A stretch of DNA of 64,000 nucleotides from the NCBI GenBank assembly GCA_021806645.1, contig JAJZQX010000016.1, positions 1 to 64,000 of the forward strand, read 5' to 3'. Source of the DNA: Myxococcales bacterium. GTDB lineage: Bacteria > Myxococcota > Myxococcia > Myxococcales > Anaeromyxobacteraceae. Below are positions 57,901 to 64,000 of the stretch, in pieces. A model generated the notes under the pieces. The model searched no databases. It was not told where the DNA came from and saw nothing but the letters and a program-made list of their open reading frames with translations. The stretch's first letter is position 1, and each line of letters starts with the position of its first letter. Made by a program: the position numbers and the translations under genes.

Positions 57901-60900
57901 TATACTGGCCGAAGTGAAGGACTCCCGCCTGGCGTCGGTGAACCTGGAGTCCACGCCGAGTGGTGGCACCGCCATGACGGTGTTTTCGGCGCCCGTCCTC
58001 TCCCTGGACGGGCGTATCGAGTGGCCTACCACGGCAGCCATGGACGGCCCGGTTCAACTCCGACTCGTGGCCATCGATCTCGCCGGAAACGCCGGTGACG
58101 CCACCATCTCCGTCACCTTGGACAGCACGCCCCCTGTGGCTCTCATCGCGGCACCGCGCGAGACGTTCCTGCGGTCCGGAGACGCCATCCTCGGCACGGC
58201 CAGCGATGTCAACCTGGCCTCATGGACGCTGGAGCTGGCCGACGGACCTCCGTTGCCCATCTCCATCTGGGCCTTGCTGGCCTCAGGACAGGGCTCGATC
58301 GACTCGGGCGCGCTGGCCACCCTCGCGACCCTGCCGCCAGACGGCGCCCACGCCCTTCGGCTCACCGTCACGGACCATGCGGGAAACTCCAGCGTCGACA
58401 CGATCGCCTTCGTGGTCGATACCACGTCGCCCCAGCCGCCGCCGGCCTTGACGGCGACGCCCAGCGGAACCGGTGTGGCCCTCGCCTGGCAGCCCAGTCC
58501 CGACGGCGACGTGGTTGGCTATATCGTGGAGCGCGCCACCGGACTTGGCGGCTTCGTGGAGGTCGGTCCGGCCGTCGCCGGTCTCTCGCTCATGGACCAG
58601 GCGGTCGGCGACGGTGCGCAGCGCTATGTGGTCGTGGCCGTTGACGCGGCTGGTCTACGAAGTGTCCCTTCGCCGGAGGCGCCGGTCAGCCTCGACCGCA
58701 CGCCGCCGCAGGTCGCCATCGACCAACCGATCGCTGGCGCGGCCGTGAGCGGCCTGGTTCAAGTGCGTGGGACCGCCTTCAGCGCAAGTGACTTCCGCGA
58801 GTATCGGCTCACCGTGGGTGCCGGCGCTGCTCCGACCGTCTGGGCCGAGTTGCGTCGATCGTCCCTGCCGGGGATCGCCACGAAGCTCGGTGAGCTCGAT
58901 ACAGGACAGTTCCCTGACGGGAGCGTGCAGACCATTCGGCTCGAGGCCGAGGACCTCACCGGCAACGTGGCCCAGGCCCGTGTGCAGGTGGTCATCGACC
59001 GGCAGCCACCGGCACCGCCGGTGCTGACTTCAGCTACCGCCGCGGGCTCCACGGCTGCAATCACCTGGACGTCTGGAGGGGAAGCCGACCTGGCCGGCTT
59101 CCTCCTGCTCAGAGATGGCTCGATCGCCAATGCGCCGATCGGTGCATTCCTCTCCGATGTTCGCCCCTTCTTGCTGTCTCCAGGTACGCTCTCCTACTCC
59201 GACGCCTCTCTGCCCGACGGCAGTTACACCTACGAGGTGCAGGCCTACGATCGGGCCGGAAACGCCAGCGGCCTGTCGAACGCCCTCACGGTCGAGGTGG
59301 AGACCCATCCACCTCACGCCTCCATCATCGTGCCGGTCAACTTCACCCGTATCCAGGGTGTGGTCGACATGGTTGCGGAGGTGCCCGATCAGGATGTTGC
59401 GACGGTCCAGTTCCAGGTTCGGCCAGGGGGCGCAGCGGACTTCCAGCCGCTTGGCGCTCCGGTGACACGGATCCCGTTCCACACCTCGCTCGATCCTGCG
59501 GCCTTCCAGGCGCCTGTTCTCGAGGTGCGCGCCATCGCCACCGACAAGCGCGGCAATGTCGACCCACGGCCGTCCTCGGTCGTCCTGTTTGCAGTGGCAC
59601 CACCGGTCGCCCCCGTCGTGACGCCCCGGGTCACGGGAGGGGACGTGGCGCTCTCGTGGAGTGATCTCAACCCGTCAGGCGTCGTCGCGGGCTACGAGGT
59701 GGCACGTGACGGCACATCGCTTGTGCCCGCGGCCGGACTTCCCGCCGGGGCTGCCACGGCCAGCGGGTCGACCGCCAGCGCCCAGCTTGCGGCGGACGGG
59801 CTCGGCTATACGGCGTGGACGACGCCCAAGGTCGGCGTGCCATGGTGGCAACTCGACTATCCCAGTGCGGTCCTGGTTCGCTCAATCTCCGTAGGGACCT
59901 ACCTGGCGGCGGAGATCGAAGTCGCGGTGTCGGTGGCCGGCGCCTGGGTCCCGCTGCGGCGGGCCATGGTCAGTGGCTACGACTCGGTTCCGCTCTCGCC
60001 GGAGCTGGCCATCCAGGGCGTGCGTGTCACCTTCCTCACTTCGAGCTTTGGGACGGTTGGCCTCTACGACGTGGCGGTCGAGCCGGTGGCGCTGGTCACC
60101 GGGCCGCCTCTTCAGGATCCGTACCTCACCGATGGCAGCCACGACTACGTGGTCACGGCGGTGTCCGCCTTTGGCCTGCGAACCGATGGTCGGGCCACGG
60201 CGCGCGTGTATGCCCCGACGATCGAGGTACCTGCGCCGGTTACGGCAAGCTCACCGATCCGCGTCGCAGGGAGTGGCGCCACCGCTGGCGCCGACGTGAG
60301 CGTGTTGCGTGGGGGGACGGCGACTACGACGGCGACGGCGGCGGCCGACGGCGCCTTCGTTCTCGATGTACCGCTCCTCGACGGGCCCAACGAATTGACG
60401 GCCATCGCCACCGACGCCGGCGGCAACGTCAGCCGGCCGTCGCTCCCGGTGGCGGTGACGCTCGATGCGCCGCCAGCGGCCATCTTGTCCCTGGCGCTCG
60501 GCGCGGTCGTCAACTCCGACGTTGCGCTCACTTTCACGGCGGCAGGCGACACCGCCCGCATTTCCGGCTTCCACGTGATGCGGAGCGGCGGCGGAGCGAG
60601 CGGCCTGGTCGCCACGCTCGCGCCCGAAGCCCGGAGCTTCACGGACCAGGGCGTGCCAAACGGTACCTACGACTACCGGGTGGTGGCGTTCAACGGCAGT
60701 GGAATCGAGGGCGCAGCGTCCAACATGGTGACGGCAGTCATCTCCATCGCTCCTCCTGATGCGCCGAAGAACCTCCTGGTGGCGGCGATTCCCGGCGGAG
60801 GCGCGCTGCGCCTCGACTGGGACTTCGCGGGAGATCCGGGGCGCGGCTTCCTGGTGGAGCGCGCGACTGCGGCTGTCGGCCCCTTCGCTCCCGTCAACGA

Positions 60901-63900
60901 AGGCGCCCTCCGGACCACGCTCGCCTACCTCGACCTCGGTCTTGCCAACGGCACGACCTACTTCTACCGAGTCCGCTACGTCGATCTCGTCGGGAACTCC
61001 GGCGCGCCATCGGCCGTGGCCTCGGGTCAGCCGCTCGACTCGTTGAACCCCGAGCGGCCCTTCTTGACCAGGCCGACCCTTCCGGGCAGTTCGATCGCGG
61101 TCTTCACGGAGTTCGTGGACGTCTCGGGGCTGGCGGAGCCCGGCAGCCTCGTCGAACTCCGCCGTGACGGGATCTGGGTTGGCGAGGACTACGCGGGTCC
61201 CATGCAACTGGAGGCCAACCAGCTCTGGACCCTGCCCGCGGGGGCCAGCTACAGCGTCTCCGCGGATCCACGGTGCTACGCCATCACCGCAGGATCCGGC
61301 GCTGCTTCCAGTCTCTCACTCTACACGCAGGTCTCCAGCGTCAGCCTGTCCGACGCGGGGCTCGCCGAATTCGGTCGGGTTACTTTCTCGCCGGATTGCG
61401 CCCGCTTCGCCTTCGAGGCCACCTCGGTGGCCGACGGCCGGCGCCGGGTCTGGTCTGGCGCCTCCTCGGATTGGAGCTACGGCCCGACCAGCACGCTGGT
61501 CGGAGAGGAGAGAGCGCCCGCCTGGTCGAACGACGGCGCGCGGCTTGCGTACGAGGCGGTGCGACCCGGCAACGCAAGCTCCGTCGTGGCCGTGCTCGAC
61601 CTGGTAGCCGCCAGCGAGCGTGTGCTGGAGCTCCCGGGCAGCCAACTCGGAAGCCCCGGCTGGCTCCCGGACGGTGCGCTGCTGGCGCTCGCGGTAGGCG
61701 GCCTCACGGGGACCACGGGACTTGTCCGTCTTCCGCTCGACGGCGCGCCGCCGGGGTCCACACTTCCGATCGGTGACGGCTTCGATCGTCTGGCGATCTC
61801 GCCCCTGGGGGACTACGCGGCCGTCTCCACCTCGGCCTCGCCGGGCAGGGTGCTTCTAATCGAGTTGGCCTCCGGCGCGATCACGCCGGTCTCGGCCTCC
61901 GGTGCCGACGGTCGGCTCCCGGTCTTCGCTGGAGCCCGGTCGCTCGCCTACCTGAGCGACGGCACGCTGAACCTCCGGAGCCTGGCGACGGGCGTGGAAT
62001 CGTCCCTCGGTGTCATCGATCCGCTCGCCTCGCTCGCCTGGACCTCGCGCGGACTCCAGGGAGCCTCAGAGGCCGGCATGGTGACCTCCTACCTGGTGGG
62101 TGGGCCCTTCACGATTGCGGGCATCCGGCTTACCGCGGGCGAAAGCCAGTTCGTGGCGACGGCCACTGACCAGGCCGGCCACCGCAGCTCGCCCTCCGAG
62201 GCCATCGCCGTCACCTTCGACGGAGTCGACTTGCCCGACCTGGCGGTCTCCGTGGTGCTGCAGCCTGAGATCCCGGTGGCGGGAGGACCGGCCAGCGCGC
62301 TCGTCACCGTTCGCAACATCGGTGGAGCGGCCGCGAGACCGGCCTCCGTGAGCGTGGTGGCGACCGCTCCGGGAGGAGCCGAGGTGGCGTCTTCCATGAC
62401 GGCCATCGACGCGCTGCAACCCGGGTCCTCGACCATCGCGATCGTGGCTGTATTGGTGCCGGTGGGCGGCACCTATCGCCTGCTTGCCACGATCGATCCG
62501 GCTGGCCTGGTCGCCGACGCCAACCGGTCGAACAACCAGGTGGTCAAGAGCTTCATCGTGGCGACCACCAGCGTGGCTGGCGTCAGCGTCTCGGTCCTCC
62601 CCAGCGCGGTCTCGGTCGATGGCACTGTCACGGCCACGGTGCAGGTGGTGAACCCAGGCCTGCCATTCGACGCTTCGGTCCAGACCCGGTTGGTCGACGG
62701 GGCTGGCGCGACCGTGGTCGCGGCGGCGCCCGCCACATACGCTCCGCTCCGAAACGGCGTCACCAACCTCAGCCGTACCTTCGCCGTCGGCACCACCTTG
62801 GCGGGGGAGTACCAGATCGTCGCCGAGGTCCGCGTCGGGGGCGCCGTGCAGGTGCAGGCTTCCTCGCCGGTCACCGTCCTCCCGGAGCGCTCGGTCAGCC
62901 TGTCTCTCGCGCCGAATCGGGCACAGCTCTTCAGCGGAGACGACGCTCGGTTCAACGCAACCATCGGTAACCTCTCGCGGAACGCGGCGCTCGAGGGTGC
63001 CGAGTATGCGGTCACGGTCGAGACCACTACCGGCACGCCGGTCTACACGGTGCCGGCGGTGCCGCTTCCGCTCCTCTGGCTCGGCCTGTCCGTGCCTGTG
63101 ACCACCGTGGTCCCTGGCCAGGCGCTCGCCTCGGGCGACTACGTGGCCCACGCTTCGGTAAGCCTGGGCAGCGCCATCCTGGCCGAGGACTCCGCGCCGT
63201 TCAGTCTGGTGGGTCGGCCGCGCGTCGTGGCGCGCCTTGACGTCCCCGGCGCCGGCCAGAGTGGTGCTCCTGCAGGCGTCACGGTCGGCTCGGTCCTTCG
63301 AGTGAGCACGCTGGTCGAAAACCAGGGCGGGGCGACCGCCCTCGGCATCGTCGAGCAGCTCAGGGTCGTATCCCCGGAGACGGGCGCTCCCTTGCTCACC
63401 CTGGAGGTCCCGATGGGCGACCTACCAGGGGGCGCCGCCGTTCCCCAGGATTTCCTGGTTCCAACAGCGGATCTTGCGAGGGGGCTATACGGCTTGTCGC
63501 TGCTGGTCACGCACGACGGGATCTCGGAGATCCTGGCCACGGCGCGGTTCCGGGTCCTCGATGGCCAGTCGCCGATGCTGGAGCTGGTCGGGCCCTCGCC
63601 TGGGGTGGTGGTCAACGGCAGAGTCCAGGTGACCGTCGTCGCGCGCGACGACGCGTCGGGTGTCGCGGCGGTGCGGGTTGTGATGGGCGGCGTCGAGGTG
63701 GCGCTGAGCCGGTTCGATGGATCTCCACTTTCGGGGACCTGGGCCGGCTCCGTGGCGCTCGCCGGCGAGGGGCTGCATGAACTGGTCGTGAGCGCGGTCG
63801 ACGCCGACGGCAATGACGGTCGGACCAGGCCAGCGGCAGGCAACCCGCTCCCGTTCCAGGTGGTGAACGACACGGTGGCTCCGGTCCTCTCCGTCCTGGG

Positions 63901-64000
63901 CATCGTGGACGGGGCCATCACCAGCGCCGTGGTGGTCCCGGTGGTGGAGGCGACCGATCTGCACCTGGCCGCGACGGGCGCGCAGTTGAACGGCATGCCG
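48947..64000 (+). CDS. Giant secreted multidomain protein (HEVAH motif, CARDB/Ig/FlgD-like repeats), 3' end outside window
   Basis: One frame stays open from 48947 to the window end, at least 5018 codons. TTG 48947 follows GGGGAGGG; GTG 48992 is an alternative and both give a Sec signal ('SLALAAGVLLAPVAKASA'). Visible order (residues): 'FIAHEVAHQW' zinc-protease-like motif at 168-172; squalene-cyclase-like repeats ('SQRGDGAW', 'AAQRGDGGWPW') about 365-610; CARDB-like domains about 625-1195; FlgD-like modules opening FSPxGDG at 1201, 1768, 2578 and 2779; a propeller-like stretch about 1300-1660; many 'D(R/T)TPP' Ig-like repeats 2665-3450; a discoidin-like segment 3605-3720; fibronectin-III-like 3935-4025; a second propeller-like stretch 4105-4365; more CARDB-like repeats to the end. 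Likely a surface or secreted adhesin/protease. Codon choice looks less GC-extreme than in neighbours. Confidence 0.85.
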   Translation, partial: MSARVNAVAGTLKSVVTRSPRRASAARAVSLALAAGVLLAPVAKASAENVGHVAILHHDGSSYEGSATVPNSAPRERASREFFATHRDAYDFLIVFPAFLFDLTWNQAELGGLHTPVRNEVTGTGRQVGPFAGSFGSNTRLKAYIDINTLVPGHPQASLDQSLVFIAHEVAHQWSGEARYRDASGTSSGGLLGQDGAHWSYFLSSQASVLYGSDWKAAGPGQFTATGSMRRYSDLDLYLMGLLSPVEVRPFTLIRPAVGTTAVATDLPPPNGTMLSGAAETIIVDQVVAANGPRLPAASASQRTFRAAFAILAAPGQTPTAEQVAFVDGVRRQWANQFFFMTRGRAVMETDLLEAQPSASAVSPSVDLGLVWLLSSQRGDGAWADSPDTAARETQLAMEALALFGGSPGVPASLGQGAGFLSALQPVEADTSARRFLGLRAASPGLAPDAVAPYSPSAANPDGGLGLARGYGSTILDSVLAGLAGEGTGASLDGIADYLLAAQRGDGGWPWIPGGRSDLETTSLVLQFLAKVGRSLPVVTSATAGMAYLRARRAYDFSIRDPDTDDDFTAEAALAFDAWDASFAPDAKGTMDALLARQWSDGSWEGSAKKTAVTVRALRSLNLPNLVIETAEIQLASSSATEGEIVPSRLLVHNLGYTDAPQVQVQAFDSLGRPFGPPVVIPTVKAFWHSVVDLALDTSGHAGSSQVFFVADPQSTIDEKTKQDNRASAPLRIDARPAGVDLFAAAGSVVVAPSVVDRAAATVSVTATVGNAGQTAALDVEVALMAGTTVIGTARLAFPAASTQAVTLSGPLPRVLPSNNLQVVVDPSNYVAEARKDNNVASGHVNVVPAVDLAVRAVSATPTPVDLGGDLLVRLEVVNDGTVDSATVTTSLALIDAGGAVVARVAGPRLAVPRGGNASGAITWRASDSKAVLARVEVACQGDVDPSNDSALTAIAVNTSTLPNLAFGAGGMAFQPEPPDEGAPTSVTVQVRNAGAALAGAFAVEFWAGDPASGGKRLASEEVSGLAPGEQRPVTMSFQVPIGPSLVGIAQLDPDNRVLEFDETDNRLVQLLEPRSRSDLVVSSGGIRPSNLLPRQGEVVPVRVTVRNAGGQPSGVAPVALYRGAPEAGGVLLGATTVPALPRGGQTDLEFQWDTTGLEGTFELVAVVNADRSTLEARYDNNRAARTVAVQAANLSLSEPYFSPDGDGVKDTTEVLFRFDGATAPGVVIFDARGRAVRTLACSTAAGSGSAIWDGRDGNGQIVRDGPYLVSVQRGADRVAATVVVVDTNRSTVLQSPRELIMLGDVGAGALATVPADAHGPYINVAGATPDDDEVVFEFSYYTGYWWDSVKHCQLLRVPVEGGVPATMTPDGWGCPLGTAVQLGPDGRSVYYLTVDGTGRYLPFRFDMAARTAAPVVPTALDGGGYGYSQLEIGTDAASLYAQSGSGVERIAIDGSGARSVTGWQSIPMFSPDGAMGMETFFGSHGTELHVRNADGLGDRAVVVEYPQPQCLEWGPGEECARWEQSPVPTPPGALVLPDGTWLSYHAWVSATEIAYLAGGLYLFDLTTWKAEELMPAEMVPFDVRGLMGDPSGQRLAINLGTQVWTYSLVDGSYSYLHDWTGLEPVDNHIDSSRTGRTHVATLWGSSSPSYAYRSVSTLANLGLRLSGVRRPGSSEMVFRGTAADLNLDFWELSARPRGSSAAPFVLASGAETVLDGELVRWTPPAPGVWEAKLHARDRAGNVRSITTLASWAEVPAIANVRVNPRLFSPNGDGRQDLATVSYSVQEPVSTVLEISNPSGAVVRSLPMTHAQTGNYVIEWDGRDVGGLSLPDGTYRFAVGKESAQAILDSTYPVATLALGSGGAGMGLLPIRVPFEYRPPIGPISPSVDCPPMTDRQKLHFSIPNSNDATVLGVAVSYRASDDHLVGYEFQAASVAAPASFATFDRQSGNVDQLTTAALIANGLPGPYLRLRAVDGAGNETTTLPIEVPEALAVTASGPGLYTEPACMGYAITVAMPSVQLATDYFLDSLSGLGTAPGVPIQGGSFYPLFNHMNSADGGFCPEPAVHGFAVENTIRLPVLSYSVAYQLDGFSGWFVDTDNVRATRNHAVIWDARALDGLATAVQVRATDTAGRVFASDVKLACRPEDTIDAETICATPVTSSSLSIRIAQSGSVFVDRTVYTLRNKETGETVQVPKKTASQGTTTNSSGEIVHSQEDVITLDLTSLTGCQYELLANRSTITGPYPPVPLSSFNACGLVATHSEVRGDTLRLSMSETHRKPIAWVDVYLSATASPSRLVGTVPGFEGTSPPVELSLADLPCQQDLSISARTHFLDGSAVSEELFQPGTCHGSSLSKSCASVILSAVRESTPICAGRPAGFGLSASASSPSEPIEAIDIQVSVPGLAPIQLGGTPFTPGKVVTSSAMLPGGTLADGRYLATALATDLTGRLTISKGVPIVLDATPPWMQVTEPSAGATVCPFDRLLPSGQKVRSIRVQGAVYDDHLEGLSVLFKCGSGQPQPVALTQADGALAAFDVGGQRGECEMVLEAHDAGGSYCLPSIPFHLAGNAAVSGGAWPTLFSPNADGVLDFEQLVIGVQDPSSVQVVGKDSRARQGLAWSGFVQPGAGPIPWDGRLDGVPAADGDVSLEVSAVDPCNGTTVAQIAVKVDTTPPLVRLDSPVAGARAGGLATLTGEISDANFLDYEVALGAGTAPTTFQVVDHSFAPALGPISEVITSRLAAGPHTLRVTAHDRAGNQSVVMVTIEVAPREIINLFSTAPGLISPNGDGMLDTTTAQFQLLADATTQLDLVDATGTLLAVVQPPAPTLSGDGSIPIPASVLATLASGWFALRLTATVASLTEQETVPFTVDLKPPSLSIDAPGPGASIARATPVTGAVADEHLESWSLTIEGGGTTSLATGTAPTRGILASLDGLAEGDHRLRLSARDRAGNPAATEVAFSVDRTPPAVAFISPLDGGWLSGLAAPALILAEVKDSRLASVNLESTPSGGTAMTVFSAPVLSLDGRIEWPTTAAMDGPVQLRLVAIDLAGNAGDATISVTLDSTPPVALIAAPRETFLRSGDAILGTASDVNLASWTLELADGPPLPISIWALLASGQGSIDSGALATLATLPPDGAHALRLTVTDHAGNSSVDTIAFVVDTTSPQPPPALTATPSGTGVALAWQPSPDGDVVGYIVERATGLGGFVEVGPAVAGLSLMDQAVGDGAQRYVVVAVDAAGLRSVPSPEAPVSLDRTPPQVAIDQPIAGAAVSGLVQVRGTAFSASDFREYRLTVGAGAAPTVWAELRRSSLPGIATKLGELDTGQFPDGSVQTIRLEAEDLTGNVAQARVQVVIDRQPPAPPVLTSATAAGSTAAITWTSGGEADLAGFLLLRDGSIANAPIGAFLSDVRPFLLSPGTLSYSDASLPDGSYTYEVQAYDRAGNASGLSNALTVEVETHPPHASIIVPVNFTRIQGVVDMVAEVPDQDVATVQFQVRPGGAADFQPLGAPVTRIPFHTSLDPAAFQAPVLEVRAIATDKRGNVDPRPSSVVLFAVAPPVAPVVTPRVTGGDVALSWSDLNPSGVVAGYEVARDGTSLVPAAGLPAGAATASGSTASAQLAADGLGYTAWTTPKVGVPWWQLDYPSAVLVRSISVGTYLAAEIEVAVSVAGAWVPLRRAMVSGYDSVPLSPELAIQGVRVTFLTSSFGTVGLYDVAVEPVALVTGPPLQDPYLTDGSHDYVVTAVSAFGLRTDGRATARVYAPTIEVPAPVTASSPIRVAGSGATAGADVSVLRGGTATTTATAAADGAFVLDVPLLDGPNELTAIATDAGGNVSRPSLPVAVTLDAPPAAILSLALGAVVNSDVALTFTAAGDTARISGFHVMRSGGGASGLVATLAPEARSFTDQGVPNGTYDYRVVAFNGSGIEGAASNMVTAVISIAPPDAPKNLLVAAIPGGGALRLDWDFAGDPGRGFLVERATAAVGPFAPVNEGALRTTLAYLDLGLANGTTYFYRVRYVDLVGNSGAPSAVASGQPLDSLNPERPFLTRPTLPGSSIAVFTEFVDVSGLAEPGSLVELRRDGIWVGEDYAGPMQLEANQLWTLPAGASYSVSADPRCYAITAGSGAASSLSLYTQVSSVSLSDAGLAEFGRVTFSPDCARFAFEATSVADGRRRVWSGASSDWSYGPTSTLVGEERAPAWSNDGARLAYEAVRPGNASSVVAVLDLVAASERVLELPGSQLGSPGWLPDGALLALAVGGLTGTTGLVRLPLDGAPPGSTLPIGDGFDRLAISPLGDYAAVSTSASPGRVLLIELASGAITPVSASGADGRLPVFAGARSLAYLSDGTLNLRSLATGVESSLGVIDPLASLAWTSRGLQGASEAGMVTSYLVGGPFTIAGIRLTAGESQFVATATDQAGHRSSPSEAIAVTFDGVDLPDLAVSVVLQPEIPVAGGPASALVTVRNIGGAAARPASVSVVATAPGGAEVASSMTAIDALQPGSSTIAIVAVLVPVGGTYRLLATIDPAGLVADANRSNNQVVKSFIVATTSVAGVSVSVLPSAVSVDGTVTATVQVVNPGLPFDASVQTRLVDGAGATVVAAAPATYAPLRNGVTNLSRTFAVGTTLAGEYQIVAEVRVGGAVQVQASSPVTVLPERSVSLSLAPNRAQLFSGDDARFNATIGNLSRNAALEGAEYAVTVETTTGTPVYTVPAVPLPLLWLGLSVPVTTVVPGQALASGDYVAHASVSLGSAILAEDSAPFSLVGRPRVVARLDVPGAGQSGAPAGVTVGSVLRVSTLVENQGGATALGIVEQLRVVSPETGAPLLTLEVPMGDLPGGAAVPQDFLVPTADLARGLYGLSLLVTHDGISEILATARFRVLDGQSPMLELVGPSPGVVVNGRVQVTVVARDDASGVAAVRVVMGGVEVALSRFDGSPLSGTWAGSVALAGEGLHELVVSAVDADGNDGRTRPAAGNPLPFQVVNDTVAPVLSVLGIVDGAITSAVVVPVVEATDLHLAATGAQLNGMP

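Noticed and set aside
59815-60759. Plus-strand frame of 314 codons inside the giant gene region
   Set aside because: It is a shadow of the giant frame, rich in Arg/Gly/His with no motif, whereas the giant frame shows continuous Ig- and discoidin-like sequence.

Overview
The window is very GC-rich, with dense genes that often overlap by 1 to 8 bases and use many GTG starts. A lipoprotein decaheme cytochrome of the OmcA/MtrC type, system II cytochrome c maturation genes, sigma-54 enhancer-binding regulators and a giant secreted multidomain protein together point to a member of the Myxococcota, most like Anaeromyxobacter or a close relative. That placement is inferred from gene content; no ribosomal RNA or ribosomal protein gene is present to test it.

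Layout. 1-2.8 kb: the first codons of an IS110-like transposase, a three-gene zinc/manganese ABC importer, and an initiator tRNA with its own promoter, whose -35 box contains the permease stop codon. 2.8-5.1 kb: a small accessory patch with a palindromic repeat, a truncated alpha/beta hydrolase, an intact VapBC-type toxin-antitoxin pair, a decayed MntA/HepT-type pair and a glycine-rich protein. 5.2-9.4 kb: an AcoR-like sigma-54 activator, an aldehyde dehydrogenase with a DUF779 partner, and a matching sigma-54 promoter with upstream GTGACA sites. 9.4-16.1 kb: PhzF-like isomerase, phosphoglycerate dehydrogenase with ACT domain, YihY-type membrane protein, YebC/YeeN-type regulator, Cys-rich lipoprotein, GMC oxidoreductase and a small membrane protein. 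16.2-21.6 kb: xanthine/guanine phosphoribosyltransferase followed by a complete BMP-type nucleoside ABC importer, closed by a hairpin. 21.6-22.3 kb: a gene-free repeat zone (50-bp tandem repeats and two palindromic elements related to the one at 2.9 kb). 22.3-25.4 kb: phosphofructokinase and a divergent 588-residue protein I do not recognise.

25.4-33.1 kb: a PrpR-like sigma-54 regulator faces away from a fadN-fadA-fadE-like beta-oxidation operon that has a good sigma-54 promoter and an upstream palindrome. 33.2-38.3 kb: orphan Imm8-like immunity protein, RIO-family kinase with a Pro/Gln/Arg tail, CoA-disulfide-reductase-like flavoprotein with a rhodanese domain, a stand-alone rhodanese, a zinc alcohol dehydrogenase and a hypothetical protein. 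38.4-48.7 kb: half-length asparaginase, decaheme cytochrome, release factor 3, DAHP synthase, two lipoproteins, and ResB plus CcsA for cytochrome c assembly. 48.9 kb to the window end: one uninterrupted reading frame of at least 5018 codons for a secreted protein with an HEVAH motif, cyclase-like alpha/alpha repeats, CARDB-like and Ig-like domains, FlgD-like 'FSPNGDG' modules and propeller-like stretches. Its 3' end lies outside the window.

The best candidates for new biology are the giant secreted protein, the palindrome-bearing repeats whose palindromes differ in sequence but stay symmetric, the predicted sigma-54/PrpR-like control of beta-oxidation, and the 588-residue unknown.
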